Source: Alisma plantago-aquatica (lineage: Eukaryota > Streptophyta > Magnoliopsida > Alismatales > Alismataceae). Taken from it: a stretch of DNA of 64,000 bases. The DNA is taken from positions 1,064,537,744 through 1,064,601,743 of the forward strand of contig OY856412.1 in assembly GCA_963693085.1 (NCBI GenBank). The letters run 5' to 3'. The notes beneath the pieces are model-generated. The model ran no database searches and was not told the DNA's origin. It saw nothing but the letters and a program-made list of their open reading frames with translations. Both the position numbers and the translations under genes were made by a program. Shown piece after piece: positions 13,268 through 25,590 of this stretch (the stretch's first letter is position 1; each line of letters starts with the position of its first letter).

Positions 13268-13884
13268 TAAGATAAGCGCAGGGCAGAAGACCACTCCGTC
13301 GCCGGACCAGCAATTTGGAGATATACTTCGATCCGACATGCATGTTCTTTAAACCTTTCTTGGTTTCCGATCGAACTGGTTTTGGTTGCGTGATCAGTCA
13401 CCAAGAATCATGCGCTTTCTCTCTGACCTCCCCTTTCTGCAGTCGATGGTTTCAATCGAAACAAGAAAGTTTCCATTTGGCTACTTGCCATTGCACGAAA
13501 ATGATACTGTCTTGTAGTTAATCGGGCCTCAGCAAAAAAATTCTTTGTTCTTGCAATTGTTGGTCATTGCTAAACTGATCATATTTCTGTACTTGACTCG
13601 ATGAAGGGTCTTGTTTTACCATTGTAAGAGGTCTAGAAGGAAGATGCAGGGACTATTAACTGTTTGGTGCTCGGGGAAAAAGTTCATCATCTGGGGCGTC
13701 AAGTAGCTGCAGGGTTCTAGTACAGGAAAAGATGACCGGAATTAGAACACAAGTCAAATCACAGAGCAAAATACAGTGGGGCAACATGACAGAAGAAAAC
13801 CAGAGGGGAATGAGAAAACAAGGTCGGCACCAACGAGAAGATAAGAGTTCGAAGGGAAGTATCGTTTTCGGAATTTCTGGAGCC

Positions 13885-14330
13885 CTTTCTACAGAGAAGT
13901 ATCCTAAGGTTATTTGGGGAAGATGGGTCTGGTCCAGCTTGTTCCCCAGGAGAGTTTCTCTGTTTCTTTGGAAGCTCTTCTGAATAGACTTGTTACTATG
14001 GAGGTTCTGAAGATTTTTGGCTATTCTCTGGCGTCCTGGTGCCCTCTTTGTGGTGAAGGGAAGGATGGTGTTAGACACCTGTTCTTTGAATGTTCATTTT
14101 ATGATCATATCAGAAGTATGTTTGCTCTGAAGTTCTCCACTGTTTGGCCGAAGAACGAGCTGCTATTGCTTCAGTTGACAGGAGAAGCCAATTAGCCAAG
14201 GTTCATGCGGGGGTTGCGTTATATAATATTTGGCTTAAAAGGAACAGAAGGATTTTCCTTAATAATAGTAAAGGGGTCCTTCATATTTGGGATACTGCTC
14301 TCCATGATTCGGAGAGCATGTATAGATAGC
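13885..14330 (+). pseudogene. LINE C-terminus: reverse-transcriptase zinc-binding domain (zf-RVT) remnant
   Basis: Three frames must be joined to read it. 'RRVSLFLWKLF' (about 13950-13980) leads into 'NRLVTMEVLKIFGYSLASW' and then 'CPLCGEGKDGVRHLFFEC' (about 14038-14091). The last matches the Cys-x2-Cys-x8-His-x4-Cys signature of zf-RVT, the domain after the RT of plant L1-type LINEs. After another frameshift near 14150, 'AKVHAGVALYNIWLKRNRRIF' is the usual end of such ORFs. The intact ORF2 would copy LINE RNA by target-primed reverse transcription. The RT and endonuclease are absent, as expected of an old fragment. An A-rich stretch at about 14430-14450 may be what remains of a tail. Confidence 0.7.
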
Positions 14331-15348
14331 TGTTTCAGTTTCCATTGTATAGCTCTCTTTTGTACAGCTATTTTCTGTTTTGTACATACTTTACAAAATG
14401 CAATTAAAAGGAGGGGCACATTGGATTCACCAAACAAAAGAAAAAAAAGATGCAGAATTATAAACGGATGAATGAAACTTAGGGAGGACAGCTTAAAAAT
14501 GCGAAAAGTGACTGGCTGTGACTCATTCCATGTCCCAACATAATGCTGGTACTTCACCTTTGAACTAACCTGAACAACCGAGGGCAAGTGCAAAACGAAT
14601 GATCAAGAATGTTCATGTCTTCTAAACAAATCAAAAGATGTGGAGAAAATTTGAGCTCTTGGGTGAATGCAAGGTTTGGGGATAAAACTAAATAAATAAA
14701 GTAAAAGGTTTGGGGATCTCATGAAGACACGAAAATATAATGAGTGTGACCCGATAGGGGTACCACTCATTACTCATTAAATAAAAGTAAATATCCACAA
14801 TGTCAAGTATCAAGATAAATTTTGTCAAAATGATACAATTTGATATATTCAATTGATACGTTCTTGACACTAAAAGTTTATCGGCTAAAGAAAATCTTCG
14901 GACTATTACAATTTTACAAGTTAATATAGTTGAATACGTACCCACATGAGTGGATACATGAAAAATGGCATAAAAATTATCAATGGATGCAAAGAGGTAT
15001 CCCGACCACTTCGAACCTATCAACAAAGAATCAACTACATAATCGCATGGTCACCTTTTCCTTTTCCTTCATCTATGTGGCCTGAAGCAGAGAATATATG
15101 AAATTTGTCAAGTAATATTGGTATGTCCATATAATAGGGAATTGGACAATATAAACGGGGAAAATGAATTTAATTATAATGCTTCCTAACAACAAAAGGA
15201 TAGATAGTCACCCAAGTAGATGTTAAGATATATTTATTTAACAATAGGTCCACATATATTGACTTAATCACAATATAGTTCATAATTATGAAAAACACAC
15301 CATTTATTGTGAATTAGCTATAAGAAATGGCATGTTCTTGGCATCACT
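14331..15348. other. Intergenic, nothing recognised
   Basis: AT-rich sequence with no domain, RNA gene or clear transposon end. Confidence 0.4.
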
Positions 15349-15834
15349 TAGCATGGTCAATGGGGAGGATATGGGGAGGGTAAGACTCCTTTCTTACGCT
15401 TACTCTTCAAGGGATAGCAGGTAAGGGTAAGGATAGTTATCCTACTTAACAATCTCCTTACCCTTACCCTCTTCCCGACAGGGTAAAGGATAAACATGTA
15501 ATTTTGTTATAAAACAAATTCAACAAAAAGCTAACTTATTTTAAGGTGGTGTGTAGGGTGATAAAAATTAAGTCACATATTTCTTGATTTTTTATTTTCA
15601 CAAATGTGAATACAAGCATGACAATGTTATAGTTGTGTTATATTTTAGACATTGGTCCAAAAATAAATTATTTAAGGTGGTGTGGTCATCCTTTTTCCAT
15701 TGTTCCTCAAACCTATAAATTGGTTCAACATTTAATTATAATATACTACAAGAATGAGTGTGAGTGGGTGTGGGAAGCAAGTCGAAACCTAAAAACTTTC
15801 TTATTGAAAAATTATGATGGAAATTGAGCTAGAA

Positions 15835-15870
<36 letters not shown>

Positions 15871-16046
15871 TTGTTAAATAAATGCGGGTAAAAGGGTATT
15901 GATAATGTCCATACTTTATCCTCTTCTTTTCGTGTGGCGGGGAAACAGTGAAAGGGTAAACGCGGAATGGGTAACAGAAACCATTACCCTTACCCTTACT
16001 CTAGATAAAGGGTAAACGGGTAATACCCTCCCTATTGACATCCCTA
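15349..16046. mobile_element. hAT-like MITE of about 0.7 kb
   Basis: The left end TAGCATGGTCAATGGGGAGG matches the reverse complement of the right end, TAGGGATGTCAATAGGGAGG, at most positions. 'TAGGGATGTCAAT' is a common style of hAT terminus. The flanks GCATCACT (15341-15348) and GCATCAAC (16047-16054) agree at 6 of 8 bases, as a worn 8-bp target duplication would. Inside both arms are repeats of 'gggtaagggtaa', and a TA microsatellite lies at 15836-15868. No transposase is encoded. Confidence 0.45.
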
Positions 16047-17399
16047 GCATCAACACCTTGAACAAATGAGCATCACCACCCATAATGAATAGACTATGCA
16101 TCACAATTCAAAGTGAAAAATAAAGGATTAGCATGTATCCCCCACACAAATATCTTGGAAGAAGCATTGCAACCATATTCTTACAATTAGTTCTTGTGAG
16201 CAATGAGCATAACCACCCAGTATACTCAAGAACAACCATCACCAACCAGTTCATCATAATAGGCATCACCCCCTAATTCAAACAAGAATCATGTAAGTAT
16301 AAAGGTAATCACCACAGAACAAGGAGGTAGAGGGCATCACCATCTAAATACTAGAAAATAGACATCACCACTAAATAACATTATAAACAAATTATACACA
16401 CTAAGTATCACCACCTATAGCTTTGTGATTTATTAATTTATTCTAGTAATCATAAACACATGCACAACAATAGGGAGGCAAGATTTAGGTTGATTTAGGA
16501 TTATCACACATGATTCCATTCTAGGTTTACTCCATAAGAATTGATCAATTGGATAAGATTCAAAAACAGAATGTAACTTAATATATTATAGCCATCATTT
16601 GGAAATTAGGGTTTCCATTTCACAAATGGAGACTATATAGTTTAAATTTCACAAAATATCTTGTAGTTGGAGTTCAAACAAGTAGGATTTCACTTTTAGA
16701 TATCAACTAGAAAATCCAACAGATAAACAATATTATATGGTTAATTCTAATTTTGAGTTTCAAAAAAGGTTAAATAGACTCAAAGCAAGAAATTTGAACA
16801 CACATATTTCTACTAGGTCAAAACAGGAGACAAGGATTTATTTCCCATCTAAGATGATAATGAAATGCAACATACTTAATCCTGGCGTAAAAGTAAGTCT
16901 GGTTATCCGAATAAATTGTTGAGCAAACCTAGGTTAAACATCAACACAACATAATTTAGTTCAATTACATTAATTAATCCCTAGGCTGTGAAAACCAGTC
17001 CATCTTCGATATAATACTATTACGACTTTAGAACATATTTTATCGCATTTTTTTGATATTCCTAGAATCATTTATGAATTAACAACGGTTATTATGTTTG
17101 CTAAATTTCCTTTTAAATGTGGCAAAAGACCAATATACATGTGTCTTCAATTCTAAAGAACAACACCTAAAATGGGCATTATTTAAGACTCAAAATATGG
17201 CTCGAATCCACTAAATAAAACAATCAAAAGATCAGAGTACCTAAGAAATGTGTGAATAAATTAACTGTAGTTGATGTTTCAACCACCAAAGAACTCTAGG
17301 GGTTCATCCTCTTATGCTCACACAACAAAATAATCCACTAGAGACCAAAACAAAGGATCAAATTGGGCAATTGGATGCAGATCATGGACATCCAAGAAA
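16047..17399. other. Intergenic, nothing recognised
   Basis: AT-rich with repeated 'catcacca' words around 16020-16410. No coding or RNA gene signal. Confidence 0.4.
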
Positions 17400-17879
17400 T
17401 GGCACTAGTACATAATAGGTCTTTAGTGTTGGTTATTTAAGGTCTTTAGTGTCGGTTTCTAAGCGACACCTATGTGGGCGCTGCTAAAAGCCCAACCTTT
17501 ACGCGTCAGTTTTCAAACCGACACCACAACCCTTCGCGCGCCACTGAAACGCACCAAAAACGCGCCAACAGGGGGTATAGGCGTCCGTTTTCTGCTAGGA
17601 AACACTGAATCACCTGCTTACACGGTCGTGCTGGCCAGCACGGTCGTGGTGTCTGGCCTCATTAGGGAAATCGACGTCGGTTACTAGTATGACAACCAAC
17701 ATTGTAACCGTATATCATCAGTTTTATACAAATATCTGACATGTATTTTATGTCTGGTCCACTGACATGTCCGTGCTGGCCAACACGGCCGTGGTGTAGG
17801 GAAATCGACGTTGGTACTAGTAAGGAAACCGAAACTATAACAGTATGTCATCGGTTTTAAACAATTAACCGACGCCTAT

Positions 17880-18010
17880 GATTTGATTTTTTTTCCTGTC
17901 AGTCTGCAGACATGTTGTGGCTGGTCGCAGGATGAGAAACATGTAGTTCAGTTATGAACTACAGGTTTTATGACATCCATTGATATCAGCCAACAACAGG
18001 CCACAAACCT
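17880..18010. repeat. Segment conserved among the three CACTA elements, downstream of the gene
   Basis: A stretch from 'ctgtcagtctgcagac' through 'ggctggtcgcaggatgaga' to 'gacatccattgatatcagc' recurs almost unchanged at 45060-45185 (CACTA-2) and 52565-52690 (CACTA-3). It lies just past the minus-strand stop codon, so it may be 3' UTR. The 'cagttcagttatgaactg'-like part can form a short hairpin. Confidence 0.75.
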
Positions 18011-18250
18011 GCAAAATTAACATGATGGACAAATTATTATATATGTGATTCACACTCATGTATAAGAAATTTAATTCATATTATTTTTTCATCACACGCA
18101 TGTAGAAATCATTAGCAACCTGTAGTTCCATTTATTTCATCTCTTTTCACATTCAAACACATGTAGAAGATGATTTTCACACACATATATGACAATTCAT
18201 AAAAATTCATTCACATTCACACAAAATTAATTATGAGAACAAGTTATTCT

Positions 18251-21200
18251 TTATTCATCATCGTCATTGTCATCATTGTCATCAAAATCATATTGAAAAA
18301 TTCCCACTCTTTGCAGGGCTTTTGCCCAATCTTCTCTTACAACATCTAATTCATCTCTCATATAGGGAGCATGTACATCGAAATGCTTTGCACCTGTGTT
18401 GAAGTCCTCAGTTTTAAAGACCTACAAAGAGAATGACGTACATACATAATTATACTAATATATAATAAGATTCATATATTTTATATTATCTAACGAGACT
18501 ATGTATAATACATGTTGTATGTTATCGATTTCCAATACAACATGTTTGATGATTAGGTCCATAAATCACATCACATAGTAGGCACATTCCCAGCCGTTGT
18601 CTTGTGTAGCACACTATAAATTTGAAATATACAAAATATTAAAAAATACAAATAAGCACACTTCACATAAATAATATATACATTGGAGTCAGGAAATTAC
18701 TTTCACATTCTTCCAAATGAGCTGCAGATGTTTTTTCCCGGGGACCTTTCCTCTAGCTTTTTTGTACTCTTGTAAAGCCATATATATATGTTAATGTAAC
18801 ACATTAAATTGCATAATTAAATAGTAATGCAGTAACAGATGTTAACAGATATAAAAATATAAAATATTTCTCACGAGAATAATGACCTTTTAATTGCATG
18901 TCCATATACATCCAACTCACTCCCTACAGGATCTAGATAATAGACGGTGAATGTCTTGGGGAGAATAGCTAATAACTCCTAATGCTTAGAACTACAGGTA
19001 AGAAAGTAGAAAATTAATAACTCAATATCCGCAATAAAAATGTAATTTGCTTAAGTCCAAATTACAAGCAAAGTAAACTTACTCGACATTGAATGGAGCT
19101 ATTATCACCGTCTTATTATTTTTACCAAAATATTCAAAAGCATCACAACAGTATGAAGTAACTGAACCAGGGTCTTTTTCTACAAGACTAATCAAAGATG
19201 GAACCAAAAATCCCACATGGAAAAACCCAAAATCTTTATATGTCTTGTATAAGTGGATGTAAAACATGTATTATGTATGCATTAATATATAAGAAACCAG
19301 ATTTTCGTATATAAAATAAGTTATATGGATGTATAAACTAGATTGTCGTATGCATTAAATTAATCTCACCATATCCAAAGCTCTATCATAGATGTGTTCA
19401 GCCATTCATACTTAAACAACTCCAGTATATCTTGTATAAATATGTTGTTTCCGAATGTTTGACCTGCATTAATATGTATCCAGAACTTCTATTACGTATG
19501 CATTAATACATATGCTAAACTTGTATAAATAGATTGTTATCATATGATTTACCTACAGCATTCTCCGGAATAGTAACATTTATAGGGCAATTTAGATTAT
19601 GTTCGCCGATTCATACTGCCACACTCCTACAATTAGGACCTATCAAGGCGTGTAGGTCCCGTGGAAGCCAACTTGGTAGTCGAGGAGGTGGAGGCCGAGA
19701 TGTAGCAAGTCTCGTCTTTTTGACCTGTATATATAATTTCATATCAATTGACTCGTATATATATACACACTAACAAAGTAAAGTAATGAAAATTTATCAT
19801 ACAATATCAATATAGAATACATCCACTTCGAGCCACAGTATCACTCCGCCTACTGCCTCATCAAGTGTTTCAGCATCTGGGTGTGTATGAGGTAGTGCAA
19901 GATCTGTCCAACCAGTGAGTATACGTATGGGGCTCACACGTACCATGCCATCTGGTACTGGACTCCCATAAAACATGCACCCTTTAAGGGGTGGGTAAGC
20001 TGATGCATCTGTAATGATATATCCTTCACTTTGTAGTCAGCATGGCTTCAACCCCTACAAATTTACGTAATTAAAGAATGTTATATGCATATATACACAA
20101 ACATATCATCTTAAACAGACTAGCTATTATATATGCCATAAAAATACTTACAGAGGACGTGCTAGGTGGGTCTACAGGATTACTCCCAACCTCTGCAGTA
20201 CGAGGAGTAGGAGAAGAGAGGTTCGCCACAGGTACTGTCTGACTGGCAGTCTGAGGAGCCTGCTGCCACTTGTGAAATGCTTCCTGGAGTCTTTTTTCAA
20301 TTAAGGAATCTACCTATACATGGATAAAAGAAATGCTAGTTGTTGATTATTGAATTCCCTTTCGCAATAATGTTCTAAAATAAGAATAAGTTACCTCAGC
20401 TTGTGAAAGTCCCACTTTTGGGACAGGTTTATGCTGGGATGGCCCAAAGAACGCTTTGATGACCACACCAACGCCTGCACCCCTTACACGTCCAAGATGC
20501 TCTGGGTTACCCAGAGCAACTGTCAGTTCATCCCTTGTGCCCTGAGGGATGAACTTGCCTTCCTTCCTCCGCTCGTGCAGCTCTCGCTAAGCACCGTCAA
20601 CAAAAAATCATAAGTAAACATAACAATAATCAATATCGATAGATTGCTCTAAGAGTTTGATTTTTACCATTTTTGCAGCCGCCTCAGCGGTTGCGGGCTT
20701 CAGTATCTCTCCCTTCTTATTTTGCCTCCCAACTATCCACATAACATGACGAGGCAGAGGTGCAGGAGCAGCAGTAGAGGACTCTGCAGTCTCCTGAGTA
20801 GCAGCAGGCTGAGTAGACTCAGCTTGTAGTCTTTGGTGAATGCCTGCATATCCTCTTGGACCCATTGTGTGGCCGTGCACATTCAGTGCACGCCTTGCTC
20901 GTTGAGCATCGCTCTTAGCCTAGTTAGTTAGCACGTTGATTTGGTTAGTAACACTAAAGGTTAATCTTGAATAGGTGAATACATAAAAACGTATATTAAT
21001 TAAATTGGGAGTGGTGGCACTTAATACCTTGAATTCATCTGTTTTTCTTTGGGTAACAAACTCGTCCCAGACTTTGGGGTCCAAGTAGTTCCATTGCTGT
21101 GTGTCTTCCTTCTTCCTATATTTATTTTTCAAAGAGAATACAAACAAAAATTATTAGTGTAAAGTTAGTGAAATAATGATCAATGTCTAGAATTGGAATC

Positions 21201-21842
21201 TATAAAGAACCTATTCTCAACATCCCGTATGTAATCTCGGGTGAGATTGGTCCTATAGTTCCTTAGGACCCTGCCACAATGTTGCATCACACATTTACGA
21301 TGCAGCTTTTGATCCAGATCAAATATGCTCTGCAAATTAAATAGAATATATTACTATTAACTAGTATCCTAAAAATTAATAATCTACACAAAAAGAATTA
21401 CAAATAATAATAACTCACACATAGTTCCTTCCATATGTGGTCTTTCTTCTCCTTAGGAACTCTATGCCACGATTCTAGGATAACACTATAATGGTTGCGA
21501 GTAAGAACCCCAAGATATGAAACAAATGAGTTGTGGTTCACTCCATATGGATTTCCTGCCTGATCGAAATCCACATCCAATTTGGGTCCATTGGCCCTTT
21601 GCTGTATTAACTTGTTCATCATTGTGATGGCCCTCACTTTCTCAATTTTCTTTTGCTTCTCATCAAGTGTTGTAATTTCTTCAGGGGATACATCACCAAC
21701 CTAAAATTTGATAAAAAAACAAACTTACATAATATAATTATAAATGAACATATAGGGATATATTCTTAAAACTTACATTGTCAGGCTGTACAAGCACGCC
21801 CTCACCCTCACGATGATCATCAGCACGGTCCTGATCAACCAT
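18251..21842 (-). pseudogene. En/Spm-type protein with C-terminal Ulp1/C48 domain, CACTA-1 copy, interrupted
   Basis: Same exon plan as the intact CACTA-2 gene. Exon 1 is 21842-21777 (22 codons, GTAAGT donor) and exon 2 is 21700-21419 ('GPKLDVDFDQAGNPYGVN', 'SWHRVPKEKKDHIW'). Exon 3 follows but is split by an extra intron-like piece at about 21120-21210. The 'GRQNKKGEI' exon is at about 20880-20668, and the DUF8039-like exon at about 20056-19825. The protease exons run from about 19270 to 18251 ('IIAPFNV', 'HWELL', 'YYLDP', 'TQDNGWECAYYVM'). Two in-frame stops are visible: TGA at 20037-20039 and TGA at 18566-18568, the latter just after the catalytic Cys motif. It is therefore unlikely to make a full protein. 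Confidence 0.8.
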
Positions 21843-22625
21843 CTGATACACGTATTAATACTTACACTTCAACAATTCATCACATTTGCAACATTATATA
21901 CAAGTTCTAGCTTTATCACTCATACTCGTCTTAATACTAAACTTCTAGGGTTTTCAAGAAATCATCCTTTGTTCCACATCATAAGAATTACATAATTCAG
22001 TAATCCATCAACACAACCCTAAATAGGGAATATTGCCACCTCACACTGATCCTTATGTATATATCATATTCAATTTCAGTATGACTCAACAAACACTTGT
22101 ATAATTCATTCTAATACAATTCAAATATGATTTTATAATGTCAATTCAATTCCCAAGAATATTGACCACTGACCTGATTTTTAGGCAATATTCACATAGC
22201 ATAGTCATATATCCATAGAATTTCCCATGGATCGTCAATCAATATAGTATGCAACATGGCCGGTCGAGTTAATCTAGGGAATACTCAACCGCCACTCCTC
22301 TCTATAGAGTTCAAACATCATTAAAAAATCGGCCGACAAACATGTCAAAAAATTCTTCCAACTAATATCTAATTTCTCCAAACCATGTACAAATTTCAAC
22401 TAAATCCTAGTTGTATATAAAATGCTGAAAATCATTTATACACGACTATAGTGATCAAATTTTGTATTCATATGTTACCAAAACCCTAATTTTTGTTGAT
22501 TAGGATTTCAATTCTCAAACCCTAATTATGTGAATCAAATAATATTCAATTCTCAAATAATTATGTAAGAATGTTGTAAACGTGAGTAATATTGTGTAGA
22601 ACAAAATGCAGTTTGTCATCGAACA

Positions 22626-23010
22626 ATGCAGGTTAGGGGAAAACCTGATAATGGGCGTGCATGGGGACTGGTCGTGCTTCAACTGGAGGCCCCTCTAGCA
22701 GCTCGAAGAGGCGGCCCTACTGGCTACTTCAAGCGGCGACGCCGCTGGCTCCGTGCGGCGGCGCTGCTCCGTGTAGGCGGCAATGCTGCTCCGTGCGGGC
22801 GACGCTGCTGCTCCTTGCCGGCGACGTTGCTGCCGGCGGCAGTGCTGCTCCGTGCGTGCGGCGCTGCTGCTCTGGTCAGGCGGTCGGCGCTGCTGCTCTG
22901 GTCGGGCAGCAGCTGGCGGAAGCAGAGGCGGCGAGTGGAGGCGATGTCAGAGAAGTAGAGGCGGAGGCGGAGGAAATCGTCAGAGCAAAAATCCTGATCA
23001 GCGGGAAATG
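22626..23010. repeat. GC-rich block inside CACTA-1 with 'gctgctccgtgcgg' repeats
   Basis: An abrupt GC island in an AT-rich element, built from imperfect repeats of 'gcgacgctgctgctcc' type. It lies between the gene's first exon and the right terminal repeats, hence upstream of the minus-strand gene. Several overlapping frames are open only because of composition. It may be promoter or leader sequence or captured host DNA. CACTA-2 has a GC block in the same place with a different sequence. Confidence 0.7.
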
Positions 23011-23497
23011 AATGAAACAGAAGCAGAAGAGTCTGGCTCGCGTTGTTAAGTTAACTATAGGAGTCAGTTATGAACAAAAATGGACAATACAAACTTTAAG
23101 TGCCGGTTTACAACTAAACACCGACACTAAAGGGAGGCAAAAATTTTCGCGGTTATTCGCGTGAAAACACAATAGCGTCAGTTATTTTCACAACATCGAT
23201 GATAAAAGTGAGCAAATTTCTGTCTCACAGAAAACCTTTAGTTGTCGATTCCTCGCTTAAAAACCGACGATGTATGTCAATTTATGGAGGCAAATTTTTT
23301 CCTATAAATTTTGATTTTGGCGGTTACTTTTATTAAGGAACCGACACTGAATAAAAACGGTACCCATGTCTGGTCGCCCTTCACAGATTGATGTCGGCAT
23401 ATTTTATACACCGACGTCGTATGTTTTAGGTGTCAGTTTATTTTTACAACCGACACCATCAAAAGTGACGTTATAAGCCATTTCTGTAGTAGTGTGG

Positions 23498-24750
23498 ATT
23501 TCTTCCCCCATGCTCATCAGATCATGGCAAGCCACAAAATGACCAAAAATTTCCATAAAAACCATTATAATACCATCTGACATGACTAACCATGGGAGAA
23601 GAAAAGAAATTGTGCAAAGAGTAAGCCATACGAAGAGGATTTGGATATGTTTTCAATTATTAGGGGGAGGTGTAAGAAGGTAGAAACCATCGACAAGTTG
23701 CTAACAAATCACAAGAATTGAGCACCAAATGCCATTAAAAAAGGCAAAAGAGGGAAAAGGGGATACTAAATTAATCCTCTTATCCCATTAAATTTAGAAT
23801 CTCAACAACTTTTCAAGACATCACAGAGAAGTTTAGGATGCTCTTTAATTCTCACAACACCATGGCGACTATTGGTGAACCTAGAGAACCATGGTTGGAA
23901 TAAAGTGGGAAGGTAGGCTCAACATATTCGTTTGTATCATTATTTTTATATATTCGTTTGTATCATTATTTTAAAATGTCAAATAACTGTTTCTAAAATG
24001 ATTAATTTTTTCAAGAGAATTAATGAACCAATATATACAATGATTGTAGCATCATCAACAAGCTGATTATTTGTATTTGACAACTGCATTCATTTATTAA
24101 TGAGGGAACTTTCCACATAGACGGGCCACATAGTGATCCCCCTAGTTCTTGTAAAACCCTCAGACACTAGACACCCTGTTCTATTCGAGAATCAGTCAAA
24201 GTGCAAAATTGGCTCTGCATGTACAAAATATGAGAAATAGCTATCGGTGAGAGTCGAAGAAGTGATCCCTCGTTGGGTTTGTCCAAGTCCGACAATCTGA
24301 GTAAATCCTCAACCACAATTATTTGGGTTAAATATTGCACATTTAAATATAGTTCATGTTATTAATCACTTCATATAAATTGGAGTTCAAGTTAATTTTG
24401 TCTGGAACAATATTTTCTTTAGATGCATTTCTTACTCCGTGTAATATTGATTGCAAGGTAGTACTTGTTCCATCTAAGAATCAGACCAAATCTACGTGAA
24501 CGTCTATAAGTTCATATATGTAGAGCTTTTAATTATATGATCTAGTTATTTGATAGGGGAAATTTGACAAGTCACGAGAACTCGAAGAAAAAAAAAGGAG
24601 CAAGTCTTCTCCAGCCGTTAGCAAATAACGGAAAGCTAACAGCTGGGAGGTTGGCTGGAATCACCGAAAAGAAAAGGGGTATTTTGGAATTAAGAGAGAA
24701 GTGAGGGGGATTGGGAATAAGGGTCTCTTTGGTAGGATGTAGCTGACGAT
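23498..24750. other. Intergenic, nothing recognised
   Basis: AT-rich non-coding DNA. A small inverted repeat at about 24612-24650 (ccagccgttagc facing gctaacagctgg) could form a 12-bp hairpin with mismatches. Confidence 0.4.
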
Positions 24751-24753
24751 AAA

Positions 24754-25096
24754 GGGCACGTTTGGTTTGTAGGATTTATTGAAATCATGTATTCTATCCA
24801 TCCTGCATTACTGAAATGTTGCATTCTCAAAATCCCGCAAAGTAAAATTTTATGTTTGGTTTGCTGGATTTTATAAGTGTGGGATTTATTTTTTTTTCGT
24901 ATCTACCATCTTGCCCATGATGAATTTTGGCGTCCGGCAGAATTTTGATGGAGACCAAAATGTGGGATTCCTATTATGTCTGAAAATCCCGAGATTAGCG
25001 CGATTTCTCCAATTTTGCAAACCAAACATAAAATTTGTTGAAGTGGAGTTCAGAATACAATCCAATACGGCAAAATCCAGGTAACCAAACATGCCC
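24754..25096. mobile_element. Tourist/PIF-Harbinger-like MITE, 343 bp
   Basis: The left end GGGCACGTTTGGTTTG and the reverse complement of the right end, GGGCATGTTTGGTTAC, are the familiar 'GGGCatGTTTGG' terminal repeat of plant Harbinger MITEs. AAA flanks both sides (24751-24753 and 25097-25099), consistent with a 3-bp target duplication. It is non-coding. It lies about 500 bp upstream of the lectin kinase remnant. Confidence 0.65.
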
Positions 25097-25590
25097 AAAG
25101 TGTGTTTGATGTACATTTTTACATTGCCAATTCACATAATTGCACCCTACTACACCTAATTAAACTAGTCCTAAGTTGTTTTCAATAGTAATCTGTTCTC
25201 CTGGAAAAAAATTTCAGCTAAACTCCTGCATCAACTCAATTTCCCAACTTCAATCAACCAAACCAAAAATTTAGATTGATGGAGATACAAATACAACCTA
25301 ATCCCTTAAGATGCCATAACATATGGGTAGCGAGATCTTTCTCCCTGCTGTCAAGGGCTAGCCCTCATGGAGCATGGCACAGATATTGGCCGGAGCCCGT
25401 CGATGTGGATAATCATGTAATACATTTCTTGCAGACATGTCACGACATGATTGGTGTTAATGTTGCAAGAATTATAGAAAATGATCTGTAGATTAGGATA
25501 TAATGACATTATCAAATTTCTTAGACAAATTAGTAGATCAGCGTATAAAATACAATCAGAATTTATTATTCTTACGACAAACCTTGAGAG

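Larger units (their letters stand above)
17403..23494 (-). mobile_element. CACTA-1: En/Spm-type DNA transposon, 6092 bp, degraded
   Basis: The left end CACTAGTACATAA (17403) pairs with the right end TTCTGTAGTAGTG (23482-23494) at 11 of 13 bases. The 3-bp target duplication TGG is present on both sides (17400-17402 and 23495-23497), as is standard for CACTA elements. Both termini carry arrays of 'gtcggtt' and 'aaccgac' subterminal repeats (about 17420-17880 and 23100-23460). The element's gene reads on the minus strand. There is no Tnp2 transposase, so movement would have needed a helper. Two stops in the gene and two terminal mismatches make it older than CACTA-2. Confidence 0.93.

Noticed and set aside
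15360..16030. 'taccct'/'agggta' words suggesting telomeric repeats
   Set aside because: They lie in two inverted arms of a MITE-like element, with variable spacing, not in a head-to-tail array.
20431..20613. Plus-strand frame in CACTA-1 (and its twin at 47531-47722)
   Set aside because: It is the antisense shadow of the minus-strand exon encoding the 'ELTVALGNPEH' region.
22626..23049. Three overlapping open frames in the GC block of CACTA-1
   Set aside because: They stay open because stop codons are rare in GC-rich repeats. They overlap each other and match no family.
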